Assembly: GCA_020055645.1 (NCBI GenBank)
Contig: CM034547.1
Span: 68,916,884 to 68,980,883 of the forward strand
Source of the DNA: Tomocerus qinae
Taxonomy: Eukaryota; Arthropoda; Collembola; Entomobryomorpha; Tomoceridae
Length of the DNA stretch: 64,000 nt
Direction of reading: 5' to 3'
Shown here: positions 11,688-23,617 of the stretch, in pieces
How positions within the stretch are numbered: position 1 is the stretch's first letter
How the letters are laid out: every line of letters begins with the position of its first letter
Position numbers and translations under genes: made by a program
The notes under the pieces: model-generated
What the model was told of the DNA's origin: nothing
The model's database searches: none
The model's input: the letters and a program-made list of their open reading frames with translations, nothing else

Positions 11688-13028
11688 TGTTTAGGTACAA
11701 AAGTAATACTAAACTGTAATCAGTAGTTCTCCGACTAAAAGTATAAAGATACCCGGAACAGGTAGACGTAGGTTGGTAAGTAAATACTAAGATTGTTTAC
11801 AGTAAAAGTTTTCTTAGCGATTTCCATCATTGATGGTGGTGTTGGATTAATGTGACAGTGATAGTGCTTAGATCTCAGACTAAGAGTATATACGACTGCC
11901 TACGATAAAAAAGTTGAACGGTGTACGAGTACAAATATAATACTCAGCTCAAGTTGTACCACAATCTGTGTGGGTTGTGTGTGATTGTGATTGGGTTGTA
12001 CATTACATACCTAATGCATTTACATTTACAGATTGCCTACATGCAGTTAATGACTTCTTCAGCGCTTCTTCCTTCTTTCGACTTGATTTAAGGTACCTAT
12101 CAATTAAATCTCTCTCTCTCTCATTTTTATTTTCTCCAGTCGTTTCGCTTAATTTACTTATTCTTGGTGTGGCTGTTTAGACTAAGACTCTGTCGTAACT
12201 AGTAATTTACTGCCGATTTCATACTCAAGTCTCACATGCTCATGTAGACAATAAACTTAAATGTAACTCATTTAATCTTTCGGTTTAAAATTGATATTTA
12301 GAGTGCAGTTTTTGAGCGTGTAGGCAGATTATTCTATTAGAAGTTGCTGACATTTCTCTTTCTCGTAAATCAATATGAATTTACGCCTCTGCTTGGGTAT
12401 TTAATTTAACTTCTTTATCTTGCTTAAAATAGAATTGATTGAAACAGTAAGAAAGTGGTCTTATCGATAAAAGGGACGTGACTCTTCTTTAATTTTGGGT
12501 GTGAGACACTTGGTAGGCAACAGCTGTTGAGCAATAACAGAGCAAGGTGAAACCCAAGTTTCAAACTCGAGAGATTTTCTCTCGATTATTTAAAGTTGTG
12601 ACAGACACGTTCTGCCAATAACGAAGCTTATAATAATGTATCCATTGAAATGCAATTTTAATATACTCGATAGTAACTCAGTGTACCATGAGGTAATGCT
12701 CGAAAGCTGCCAGCTAAATGTAGGTTAGAAAATCGCGAAAAAGCACGAAGCTTTTACATTTCGCCGGTTGTACTTGGAAAGTAATTCTCTAATTTATATT
12801 TCATCGTAGATAGGTTATTCAAAAAGGCAACATAAGTTTGAGTCTGAAGGAAAAAAAGGACATTATGCTTTTATCAAGATGTAATTTTTCAATCAATTTA
12901 ATTGTTCCATTCTTAGCGTGTGTCAATAATAAATTATTACTTTGTATGCATTGATTCTAGCTTTTAAATAATCATTTTCGGTAGAAACAAACAATATTTG
13001 CGCCAATTAAAATTTCGATAAAATCTAA
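11688..13028. other. no supported feature
   Basis: AT-rich sequence without a recognisable gene, RNA or terminal inverted repeat. A frame at 11968-12180 has no conserved character and is taken as chance. Confidence 0.5.
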
Positions 13029-13217
13029 AATAAATACTCTATACATTACGAGTTTGAAGTGATTGGATTATACATTGGAGCCCGTGGTACTATATCCTCT
13101 TACTTTGAGAATATTCGTAAAAGATTTAACTTGCCATCTCAATTATTAGAGGAAGTGGCAATTGTTGCTGTTAAAGGATCAGCATCCATCTTACAACACC
13201 ATATATACAATTCTTAA
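13029..13217 (+). mobile_element. C-terminal tail of a non-LTR-like retroelement polymerase (fragment)
   Basis: Open frame of 62 codons without a start. It contains HYEFEVIGLYIGARGTI, then FENIRKRFNLPSQLLEE and VAIVAVKGSASILQHH, and ends at a TAA. The pattern VIGLxIGARGTI...VAVVxGSxxILxHH resembles what I know of the extreme C-terminus of some non-LTR retrotransposon reverse-transcriptase proteins. No catalytic FADD box or upstream polymerase domain is present nearby, so this is a 5'-truncated remnant. Assignment to a clade is not possible here. Confidence 0.5.
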
Positions 13218-15522
13218 TCTTGATTTTTAAAAAAAATCTTCCATTTGTTTGTTTTTTTGTATTTTTGTTAACATTATAATTTGAACTATTTTGCTGTGTC
13301 CAAAGGCAATCTCGATTTGAGACAGTAAAGGAATTTATTATTATATAAAAGTAGGTATTTTACCTTTACGTTATCTTTACCTTTACTGGTTCTTATTTTC
13401 ATGTTAACATTGGTTTAAATTATAAAGTTTTCTAGTAGTTAATAGGGTTATAATGTGCTATATTTGTAGTTAAGCTTCGCTATTTATTTATAATTACAAA
13501 GACCTGATTAGTACAAAGCAAGAAATAGCTACTGCAGTGTGCATGTAAATTATGAAAATCTTTGCAACGGAAACCGAGACCGCAAATTGGGATGATAAGG
13601 AAGCAGTATTATAGAGCACTGTCATTAAATGTTAACAAAAGGATTTAATGGAGCTAGTATGTCTGAATGAAGGCGAGCAGTAAAGGTAGTAGATCTGTCT
13701 TATGCATTGTCAGTGTTTGTCGATATGCTCACCAAACACATTATGCGGTTTTATCACTTCCCTTAACAGAACTACAACATAAGCGATGGGCAACTAATCC
13801 ATTACTGACAAGTAGTTATAAACAAAAGTTAGAAAAAGTAACTAATAGGTACACCACCGTATTCTCCTCTTCACTTGCCACCCTCCTAACTGGAAACCCA
13901 CCATCCGGACAGATAAAAATATAAAACCATCGTGACTCTGTTGATTATTACATATAAGTAATAGTAGAAAAATTATACATATATTAGGTACTTAGCGTTT
14001 TAAGTGTCAAGAGATAAAAACCTTAAAATCGTAAGTTTCAAAATTGCGTCAGTCGTTGATTCGGACACTAAAATCAAAATTTAGTGTCACATTTAGTGTC
14101 TAATTTTTTACCTTAATTTTGTAAAATCATACCACGTAGTAAGTAGCAGATTTGTACCTAAGGTAATTTACCTAGAAACCAGAAACGCTAAGTACCTATT
14201 ATATTATTATTTTACTTTTACTCCTTTTTTATCTCAAAGTGCTTCAAATTGCAATAAATTATGTCAATTATGTCAATACCCATTGGTAATCTAGAACTAC
14301 CATGTCAATTCATCGTTAAAATGTACATCTCTTTTATTTTTAAAATTAGATCTGTGTTATGGTAGAAGAGAAAGCAGTGGCTTTAGGTGTGGTCAATGAA
14401 AATCAATGCAATGCAGCAAATACGGCTGGTTGAAAGTAGAAGCTTCTGAAATATTTTGTAGCTCATGTTGTCAGTAATTTATTTATTTCTGTACTAGCAG
14501 GAGGTAGACTTTGCCTACAAACAAAATTTTTAATGAGGTCCAGATTTACAAATGTGTCAGGATGGGAATATAATGAATAGCTTCATTGGAGTTCTGATTA
14601 TTTAATGATACTCTAGGGTGAAGCTACTTCCTTTGAAACTTTGTAATCTAGAACTTTCTGTTCTGAGGTGTGGTAAGCTGTAGGAAAGGATGAGGAATCA
14701 GAACAACTCATAGTGACGCGATATTTTATTTATCTCTAGCAAATAAGAGCAATAATGGTACTATAGTTAATCCGATACTATATACTAGAGTACTGTGTAT
14801 AGTACGTGGTACATAGTCTGAAATTAAATAAAGGTAGTAAGGTAAAAGTTTGTGTGTACGTGAAATAGTATTTCAATAAAAAGTCTCACGTATGCAAATG
14901 TATCAGATATGTAATATAGTATACTTGATTTGATAGAAGGAACTTGCATGTCTACTTACAAAAGTTTTAGATGGAAAACTGTGGTTGCTGCAATAATGTA
15001 TATTTCGTGTCGAGTATATTTTGTAGTTCACAGATAATCGGATAATCAATAACGTTGCTTTCGGGCAACGGCCTTATCTCTAGTAGGATCATAGCAAAAA
15101 TGCTATTACTATAAGACATCCGCCAATTGACATAGCTCTAATATATTTCTAGAAAGTGCTGCTAGTGTTTCAGTTGTGTGGGCAGAAGACTATTGAGAAA
15201 GGAAAGAAAGCTTTCTTTCGGGTAACAAGATCGACGGAGAAGAGTTGTAGGTGTTCATAATAAATGGAAATGTGTTGTATACTCTACATAAAGCTGTATG
15301 TGTACGTGACGTATTATGAAACAGAAATGTTGGGCGCTTTTTGTGGTCAGTTCGATACCCTTACGATACAATTCTCAATTTAGATTATTAACCTGCTGCT
15401 TCGCCATGTAAGGATTCTGCCTTTGAATTTCAAATGCCATTTTAAGCTAAAGAAATGCTAATGTACTTTTCGACTTTCCTATAGCATACATTTTTCATTT
15501 TCTCGATCGTAGGTACTACTGG
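13218..15522. other. gene-free, repeat-containing region
   Basis: No coding region supported. Contains the small inverted-repeat element at 13985-14198; otherwise AT-rich sequence in which nothing is recognised. Confidence 0.5.
13985..14198. mobile_element. MITE with TAGGTACTTAGCGTTT ends
   Basis: 214-bp segment bounded by TAGGTACTTAGCGTTT and its exact complement AAACGCTAAGTACCTA. The interior has several TTTAGTGTC/GACACTAAA motifs. Non-coding. The target duplication is unclear (possibly TA). Confidence 0.7.
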
Positions 15523-15762
15523 CAGTGTTCGGTAACCAGCCGGCTGGTCGGCTAAAATGGTTGGCTAAAATCCCTGGCCGGCTAGTTGAAATTCTTTGTT
15601 AGCCAGTGGCTAAAATGGCCAAAAATAGTGAAATGGGGCTATGTGAACTAAGAAAATCATCCTTAATTTGGCGGGAATTTTAAAAAACCATGATTTTTGG
15701 CCAGCAATTTTAGTCATTTTAGCTGGTCAAAATCATTTTTAGCCGGCTAAAATAGAACACTG
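15523..15762. mobile_element. hAT-like MITE with CAGTGTTC ends
   Basis: 240-bp segment starting CAGTGTTC and ending GAACACTG, with subterminal AGCCGGCT motifs on both sides and many GGCTAAAAT/ATTTTAGC repeats inside. CAGTG-type ends fit hAT non-autonomous elements. Flanking 8-bp sequences are only partly alike (ACTACTGG, ACTGACTG), so the duplication is not confirmed. Confidence 0.65.
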
Positions 15763-16694
15763 ACTGACTGCTGGTAGTTTATTACCCCAATATTTCTATT
15801 CACATGCCTTTGCGAATACGTGGGCCTATCAGCAGATTTATTTTAAATGTTTAAGTGATATTATTTTGCTTTTTTAAGGATTATGTCATTGACCTTTCGA
15901 CTGTTTCGACTAAAAAGACTACTATTGGCATGTCTACCGTTAGGTGTATAACTTGGAATTCTATAAAAAACGAAAGTACAGGAAAATTCAAGAAAATTAT
16001 TTTGTGTAGAAAATAAAGCCTCGATCTCAATCCTTGTGATCTTGAATCACGACACGTGTATCGATTTGCAATAGTTTCCGTTAACAGTTTAAAAATAAAA
16101 CTTTCCTTACTATAGGTATATATAACATTTGAGTGTTCCTTGTCCCATAAGTAGGAATATTACTGTACGTTTATTATAATTTTGCATAAAGAATACAGTG
16201 TTAGTACAAAAAATGTAGTTAGCAATGAATAGCGGCTGCACGAGTCTGTTCTCGTTTTTGTTATAATAAATTGTTGTCGCTGAACAGCAAATGCAAACAA
16301 TGAGAATTGCTAATGTACAATTCTTTGTGAGATGCTCTGTATGTCAAGTATTTTTAGACGAGAGGATGCGGTTTACAGTTCAACGGCTAAAATAGGACGA
16401 TTCGGTTTTCTGCATCGTTCTGCATGCATAGCCAGCCCGATAGGCGAGAACAGCTTTGTCACTACATTTTACGCTTCTCTACGTTAACTTTATGGCACTT
16501 TAATTTCGGTTTGGCAACAAGAGAGCCAACATCCTCACATCTTCATTTTTTCTCGTCTATCACCGGTTTTTTTCAATACACTAGTCATATAGTTTAAATC
16601 TGTAGTTAAATACTATAGGTACGTTACGTTGGTACGTATTATTTTGGGCATGTCTAAAAGACAAGTCTTGTATCGCGGATAAGAAGAGGAAAGA

Positions 16695-17504
16695 TTATTC
16701 GTTACATAAGTTATATCGGCTTACATGTTACTGAGCTTACTTCTCTTGTAAGCCGAGTAACGTTTATGGTGTAAGCCCTCAGCCTTTTCCAATGTCAAAA
16801 TCAAGTAAACCGAAACCACGCCGAAAGGCATGTTTTTCGGCGTACTTGGCTTACATCTACAAGAAAACGCAACATATAGGTTGACTTATTGACCAAATGA
16901 GAGCGTAAATTCAAAATTCATACTTCTTTCACATGTTTTGGAAGGCATTTTTTATCTTATTATTAATAGTAACTGTAAGATAAGACTTGCTAAAAAGAAG
17001 CGCTCATTTATTGCCCGCCTTATATGTGTTTATTTAGATTTTGGGAGATGTAAGGCCAGTAGCTATAAGCCTGTAACGAATAAGTGAAAAACCCTAATTA
17101 GGGTTTTATAATTAATTAGGGTTAATTAGGCTTATAGCTACTGGCCTTACATCTCCCAAAATCTAAATAAACACATATAAGGCGGGCAATAAATGAGCGC
17201 TTCTTTTTTGCAAGTCGTATCTTACAGTTACTATTAATAATAAGATAAAAAATGCCTTCCAAAACATGTGAAAGAAGTATGAATTTTGAATTTACGCTCT
17301 CATTTGGTCAATAAGTCAACCTATATGTTGCGTTTTCTTGTAGATGTAAGTCAAGTAAGCCGAAAAACATGCCTTTTGGCGTGGTTTCGGTTTACTTGAT
17401 TTTGACATTGGAAAAGGCCGGGAGCTTACATCATAAACGTTACTCGGCTTACAAGAGAAGTAAGCTCAGTAACATGTAAGCCGATGTAACTTGAGTAACG
17501 AATA
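16695..17504. mobile_element. 810-bp foldback element with about 370-bp arms
   Basis: Near-perfect palindrome: arm 16701-17072 and arm 17128-17498 are complementary with only about a dozen differences, around a 55-bp spacer. Terminal sequence TTATTCGTTAC is mirrored as GTAACGAATAA. The spacer also holds a direct copy (17073-17096) of the right end plus its flank (17494-17517). No protein is encoded. This is a foldback or very long-TIR element; the class is unknown. Confidence 0.9.
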
Positions 17505-17810
17505 AGTGAAAAACCCTAGTTGTGAATAAACTCTTTAAGGGAAGCGTATGAATCTGAAAGTGGGAAAACTCGATAACTTTGTGTATAGTAAAATAACCAT
17601 GGATATAATTTTCAATGAAGCAGAATAGTCAATTTATTGCACAAAAGTAGTTTGCAAAGCTCTTTCTTGTTCTATCTCTTCTTGTTACTCATCACTTATC
17701 ACCTTTGAATCTAAATATCTCCGAACCGAATATTACTTATAATATGGACTGTGTAGACCAATGTGTTATAGGAATTTTTAAGTTTTCTTCTCTCGACTGG
17801 GTTGAATTTA

Positions 17811-18228
17811 GGCAACGGTACCTCGTTGCCGTTGTTGACGGTAAGCATTGTTGCCAATTCATCTTTTACCAAGGGCAACAAAGGCAACACTCTCATTTGG
17901 TTATGTAATAAACTTATCATATATAACAAACCTAACCTAAATGAAATAAACAAATTCGACAGTTATCTATAAAAATTATTAGGTTAGATTCGTTACATTC
18001 AAAACTGGTGGAATTTCATTTTTCCCCAGATCCCCCTTTATGATTTGTTTATTTCATTTAGGCTAGGTTTGTTATATCCGTAAAATATGGACCGGTAGGA
18101 CTATATTAATTTATTAAGTGGTAAAGTCATAGATGAGGGCATGAGGGTGTTGCCGGTGGTAAGTGGTAAAGATGAATTGGCACCAATGTTTACCGTCAAC
18201 AACACCCTACCGGCAACGAGGTACCACT
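17811..18228. mobile_element. palindromic element with nested inverted arms
   Basis: Outer arms: GGTACCTCGTTGCCG near 17818, complementary to CGGCAACGAGGTACC near 18211; pairing continues through TTGACGGTAA and GCCAATTCATCTTT. Inner arms: AACAAACCTAACCTAAATGA near 17927, complementary with small differences to sequence near 18055. Similar-looking short frames on opposite strands here are mirror images of the same repeat, not genes. Confidence 0.8.
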
Positions 18229-18255
18229 GTCTATATAATCAGTCCTCGACTGTGA

Positions 18256-19887
18256 ACAAACTAATTTTTGATACTGTTTTTACGCTGTTTTCCACTCCGA
18301 CACTTTGGAAACCCATTCCAGCACATTGGAAACTCAATCCAACACAACTGTCATGTTTTCAAGATGTTTTTTTGCATATAGTTTGTGTAAGATTGAAATC
18401 GATTTTTGAAAAATCAGTTTTACATAAATAAAGCAGGGAAGAGAAAAAAGTAATGCTTCATTCGCGGCCCCACTTTGACTGAGAGTTTGGCCCTACCTAA
18501 AGGATTTTGGCTTAATCTATCGGGTCATCTAGACCTGTAGACACCGTCAAAACAAATACCAGGAGAATATCATAAAAAATTTGATTATATAATTATATTC
18601 TAGCGTTCAGCATATTTGACTGACTGACATAAGGTGACAAGTACAGGCTGTTTATTCATTGAGCCCCAGTTACAGTTTTTTAGATCGTGAAGAACATATA
18701 ATACAGATTACATCCGACTTCCTTTACAGCAACCGAATCAACTCAAAAACCAATAGACCTACAAAAAAGTTTAAATAGGCAAACAGATAGTCCACAATCC
18801 CCTGCATTCGGCTCCGAAAGAATATTTCAAACATATTGGTCCACTCTGGAGATATAAACGTTTTCGTGCGGAATTTGCAATTAGTCGAAACTACATAAAA
18901 AAGTTTAAAATATTCTTTCGGAGCCAAATGCTGTGGGTTATGGAGTATCTTTTTCCCTATTTAAACTTTCTTGTAGCTCTTTTGGTTTTTGAGTTGATTC
19001 TTTTGGCGCAAAAAAAGTTAAGAGGCAATATGATAGTCAGATTAATTTGCCGGTTGCCATCGGACGCGTACCTTAAATGAACTATTTGTGCCCCGATGTA
19101 AATCAAAGTCTATATTTATTTCATCCATGAATACCGATGCATTAATTATTATTGACACCTGGGAACTACCATAGGAGGGCTAGTAGAATACGTTAAAGTA
19201 GTTAAGTTTGTTAAGGGTGCGTGTACGTCAAATGCTAATATTTGTATATCTATGTAAATACTAGAATTTGCAGTAGTATAAATGCAAATGCTGCCTGGTT
19301 CAGTTCTTGGGTAGAAACTGTGCAGGAGGTTACTATTATAGTATTCATGTCGTTCAGCCAAATACAATAATTAATTCAGTAAGTAATAAGAATTTTTACA
19401 AGCTGCTTAGGATGATAAATGGTGGCCATAGAATTTCTCAAGGCTTTCTATGTCTTATGGCTATTTACATGGTTTTGTAGCTTTGACTGGACGATCCCTT
19501 GGGACAAATGATGATTTTAAATAATTAAGTTACAAGTTGTTTACTAAATCATTGCTGAGAAAAGAATGCTTGTAATTTATATTACTTTTATCAAGAGGGC
19601 CCGCCAAATAACATGATTGAATTATTTGGCCATTGTGCTTTGTGCTTGAAGCATATTTAACTTTAATACTAAACAAAATAGTATTGATTTAAATAGGTGT
19701 TCGTTATGTTATAGAGAATATAATTGAAATAATGTGCATTTCAGATATGTATAGAGTTGTAATTTGAAGAGCAAGTGTCATTAGTAATCCCAGGGACATT
19801 CAGGATGCTCATTTTGCCTGCATAAAACATTTAGAGATAATTTAGTGGTGAGCCATAACTTTGTCCATCGCATGAATGATTGTTAAT
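18256..19887. other. gene-free flank of the aldo-keto reductase
   Basis: No coding region supported. Contains the hairpin element 18735-19010; the rest is presumed 3' flank or UTR of the minus-strand aldo-keto reductase. Confidence 0.5.
18735..19010. mobile_element. 276-bp hairpin MITE
   Basis: Arms of about 100 bp: GAATCAACTCAAAAACCAA at 18735 mirrors TTGGTTTTTGAGTTGATTC at the right end, and CGGCTCCGAAAGAATATTT mirrors AAATATTCTTTCGGAGCC. The unpaired centre is about 70 bp. Non-coding. Confidence 0.8.
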
Positions 19888-21852
19888 TTACCCTTTAAAT
19901 CCAGGAAACGAGCGCCCGTCTTCTCCTTTATCCAGGGATTTCAATTTGTGCATGTCTTCCTCGTTCAGTTCAAAATCGAACAACTGCAAGCACGAAATAT
20001 TTATACAAGAAAATTAGCTTTCAAATAGCACAACACTAGATAGAATATTTACATATATCAGACAGATATTTTCCTGGTAGAACTTACTTCAATATTTTTT
20101 TGAAGTCTTTGTGGAGAAGAGCTCTTAGGAATTACCGCAATATTTTGTTGAATAAGGAATCTAAGGAGGATTTGGGCGGATGTCTTACTGTACTTTTCTG
20201 CCAATTCATTGACGTCCTTGTCTTCTAGTAGTGGAAGCACAATTGTAGGCGGAAAAGGATTTTCAGCACGCCTGAGTAAACAAATGACATTTCAGTCAGT
20301 TACAATTATTAGAGTCAGGTAGAAGAAACCCAAGTTGAATGAATTGGATCGATCAAATCCATTTCCTCGCTACATTTGTCATCGTAGTGCCCAATCCTTT
20401 CTATAAAGTCATGCAAGAAAGAAAAACTTACGCTTGCGAGAATTTGTAGCCTAGCCTTCCAGGTGAGCCAAGTGAACCGTAAGAACAGACGGAGATATTG
20501 TATTTTCTGCACACCTCGATTAATTCTTTTTGTTGAAAGTACACATGAGCTTCAAACTACAATCGAAGGACAAAGAAAAGGCAGCTTAGTTTTTCGGATA
20601 TAATTGGCGTCGAAGAAGCGTGGAAGGAAATGAGAAATACCTACATGATTGCTATTAAATACCTAATTTCTGAGCTTAGGACTTACTTGATGATTTGCTG
20701 GAGGGATTCTAGCAATTTTCATTATCCTCTCTACTTGAGAAATATTGAAGTTGGAAATACCGATAGACTTTGCCTTCTGGGCAACTACTTGAAATTCCAT
20801 AGCTTTCCAGATGGCTTCCAAGTCTGTTGACTTGTCGAAAAGTGCTCTTCCATTTTGCATTGGAATTAAATCATTTTCTGAAGTGTACACAAGACCAATC
20901 GGCCAGTGAATGAGGTACAAATCCACAAAATCCAATTGAAGGGCTTTCAAGGAGCTATTAAGAAATTGCTCTACTCTCTCAGGAGCCATTCCAATCCAAG
21001 GTAGCTAAACACCCGAGTCAATACGATTTAAAGTTAGCTTAGTATACGAGTTGATGAAAATATCCCAGCTGAGATGCATTTTATTTTATAATTACATCTT
21101 TTGTGCCAGTTACAGGGAAATATTATGTTTTGGTAAGGACGAGGGAAGGACGAGGTACTTTATACGCTCTTTACTGTAGCTTGAATACAAGTTAGGTACT
21201 TATGTGGTGCAGTTTTATTCAATTGCTCTTAAATTCCAAGAACAAAATCTCGTAGAATTAAATGCGATTACGATTGGAGCAAGAACATCCCAAGAAGCTG
21301 AGCGCTCGTTGATAATCTTCATGCAAACGAACGTTTGCATGGCTTGAGCTTAGAAATACTTACTTTAGTAACGATAAAAAGCTCCTCCCTTTTAACTTTT
21401 CCTGCGTCTAACCATCTCCTTAGAACGTTTCCAAGAATGCCTTCATTCCTATAAAGAGTGGCTGTGTCAAAATGGCGATACCCAATTTCTAAAGCTTTCT
21501 CGAAAGCTTCTTCCATCTCTCCTGGGATACCTCCCTTCAAAATTCATAACAGTTATTTATCAGCAATGAAATGTAATTTATAATATTTATCTGCAATAGG
21601 CTCAATGTTTCAAAAGATGTTGAGTATTTGTAAAAGGATTAAGGCCCATATTTTTAATAAACACTCCCACTCTAATCTCCACTCTTTGAGAGTGTAAGGT
21701 ACGTATTGAGGTACCTTTCACTCTCGAAAAAGTGCGTAAAAAATGCGTGAGAGTGGGAGTCGAGTCATTAAAAATATGGGCCTAAGTACCTGCCAAGTAC
21801 CAAGCCCAACTATAGGCATTTTGCAACCGTTATTCAAAGTAATGCACTTCAT
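19888..21852 (-). CDS. aldo-keto reductase (AKR superfamily)
   Basis: NAD(P)H-dependent carbonyl reductase of the TIM-barrel AKR superfamily. Minus-strand exons: 21852-21790, 21534-21364, 21004-20687, 20556-20432, 20271-20088, 19983-19888; 318 residues, all phases consistent. Start: ATG followed by KCITLNNGCKMPIVGLGTWQ. The catalytic tetrad is intact: D44 and Y49 in HFDTATLY, K78 in LFIVTK, H111 in LYLIHWP. Further motifs are IGISNFN, the NQxxxHPY-like NHQFEAHVYFQQ (His kept, Pro replaced by Val), and the cofactor-phosphate segment IPKSSSPQRLQKN. Length and layout match animal AKRs; substrate and subfamily cannot be assigned. A 5' UTR intron is likely (acceptor at 21874-21875, donor at 21977-21982). 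Intron 1 begins directly next to a small MITE. Confidence 0.94.
21640..21784. mobile_element. MITE at the 5' end of AKR intron 1
   Basis: About 145 bp with ends TAAGGCCCATATTTTTAAT and complementary ATTAAAAATATGGGCCTA; subterminal ACTCCCACTCT is mirrored by AGAGTGGGAGT. Its right end touches the splice donor of AKR exon 1 (the donor hexamer occupies 21784-21789). Confidence 0.75.
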
Positions 21853-21982
21853 GATTTTCAAAATTAAATTCAACTACAGTAATTACGAGTAACTAATAAA
21901 TTAGTCTTTGATGTCCTCCTCTGAACTTCCGATCTCCACTCTACAATTCCAACTAATGAAATAGAGCTGACGTTAAACATAC

Positions 21983-22648
21983 CTGAGCGTAGATAACTAT
22001 CGTAAATATGTTTTAACATTGATTTTAAGTGTCATAGTCAGACAAGTAGTGTGTGGATAACATTAATTGGAATCTGTAAACATTACTGTAGATAATTTAC
22101 GATATCTATTGAGAGGGGAGATTGCAATTAATTGGATATATAGAAATATTTTACATGTTATAATGAATATAATTTTAATATATAATTTTAACATGATTTG
22201 ATCATGAGAAATAATAATAATAAAGTGAAACATCATCTTATTAATGAATGGTCAATATATAGTTTAAGATAAAGCGAGGTTAGGTTATGCTTCCAGCCTT
22301 TCATTTCAAAAAGAATAATATGGTAGGTGTTCCCCAGTCCAACTATCCATATTGATACCAGTTCATTATCCAATCTCTGAGTATTGTTTAAATTACTGTT
22401 ATACCTGTCAATCAATCCGATACAAAATCAATCGAATGAGTTGTGCTGTGCATCTACATAAGCTAGCTGTTAGTTGGACTTTAACCTGGACTGCGTCCAT
22501 TAGTTTGAGTGAGACCAAAATGCACAAGCTTAAGTTACTACAATGAATGCACGCACAGGTAAGCGAATTTAAAGTTCATGCCGACAGAGACGGTCAAGAT
22601 AATTTCTATTAGTACTGGATCGGTTGCGTTGTTGTAAACTTGAATTTA
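21983..22648. other. AKR upstream region
   Basis: Holds the candidate AKR 5' UTR exon (minus strand, ending CTACGCTCAG before the donor at 21977-21982). No TATA box or other gene was identified. Confidence 0.4.
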
Positions 22649-22657
22649 ATTAATTAC

Positions 22658-23608
22658 GGGTGCCAATTAATTTGTATGGCACACATATGACTTTTGTATG
22701 GAGGATTTTTTGACATTTAGTGTGACTTTGTATGGTATGTTATGACTTACCTAATGACTTTGTATGGAAATAATTACTATGTATGGTGATAGTTTTATAT
22801 AAACATGCATTGTATACCGATGCACGATATATATCACCACAGGTTGGTAAATTTATTTAAGTCTAAGAATATATATATAGTAGAATGATAATACCCAGGT
22901 AGAAACAGCATATCCAAGCATAAAGCATGGATAGCTAGCTATGTGGATAAAGTGAAGGGAAGTCAATACTCTTAGCTCTGACGTTATCTCCCAATTAGCA
23001 TGTTATCAGAATTTTTCCAATCAGTATATTTCTGCTCTGCTGCCTTCGTGTTTGCTTTATTTCGAGTGAACACAAGAAGTACAATGGCCGGGTCAAGAAA
23101 ATTTGTAAGTTTGGAATACAAAACGGACAGTGACAGTGACACTGATGATAATGAAGTTGAAAATAAAGAAAACGAAACAAAAAAGGCAAGGGTGCAGCAG
23201 ACATGGACTGAAATTGACATTAACTCTGAAGATTTACTATCCTGGAAGCTCAAACAAACATTTAATTACAAAACTTGCAGTACAGAATATTATGATTGTG
23301 GTAAAGGTGGTAGGAGTTGCCCAGCCAGTTTGAAATGTGTTAGTATTCCAGGTGTTAGGTTCCTGTAAATATCCTAACTGACATTGACCTTGCGTAATAA
23401 CTGCCTACATTGCATTTTAAAATCAAATAAAAAGGTAACATTATATACCTATAATGTTAAAAAATTAACTTACCATACAAAGTCATAAAGTTCCATACAA
23501 AGTCATAAACCGCCATACAAAGTCATAAACTGCCATACAAAGTCACACTATCTATTTTTAGCTCTCCCATACAAAAGTCATGTGTGCCATACAAATTCCT
23601 ATTTTCCC
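22658..23608. mobile_element. MULE-like DNA transposon, internally deleted
   Basis: 951-bp element flanked by a perfect 9-bp target duplication ATTAATTAC (22649-22657 and 23609-23617). Ends start GGG and share AATTTGTATGGCACACAT followed by GACTTTTGTATGG; behind them are short repeats of ATGACTTTGTATGG on the left and complementary CCATACAAAGTCATAAA on the right. The 9-bp duplication and the encoded zinc-finger-like frame point to the MULE superfamily. A shorter relative lies at 57171. Confidence 0.82.
23084..23368 (+). CDS. truncated FLYWCH-like N-terminal fragment of a MULE-type transposase
   Basis: 94-residue frame inside the element. An acidic Ser/Asp/Glu/Lys-rich start (DSDSDTDDNEVENKENE) is followed by WKLKQTFNYKTC, YYDCGKGGRSCPASLKCVS and an early stop. 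The pattern W-[KR]-x-K-Q-T, then YYxCxxxxxxCPAxL, matches the zinc-binding module that precedes many MULE transposases (FLYWCH/WRKY-GCM1-like); the expected downstream His pair and catalytic domain are absent. Probably a remnant; domestication is not supported. Confidence 0.45.
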   Translation: MAGSRKFVSLEYKTDSDSDTDDNEVENKENETKKARVQQTWTEIDINSEDLLSWKLKQTFNYKTCSTEYYDCGKGGRSCPASLKCVSIPGVRFL

Positions 23609-23617
23609 ATTAATTAC

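Noticed and set aside
17705-18431. Two similar proteins (MRVLP...VKDELA...TVNN) on opposite strands
   Set aside because: They are the two arms of one palindromic element read in mirror orientation.
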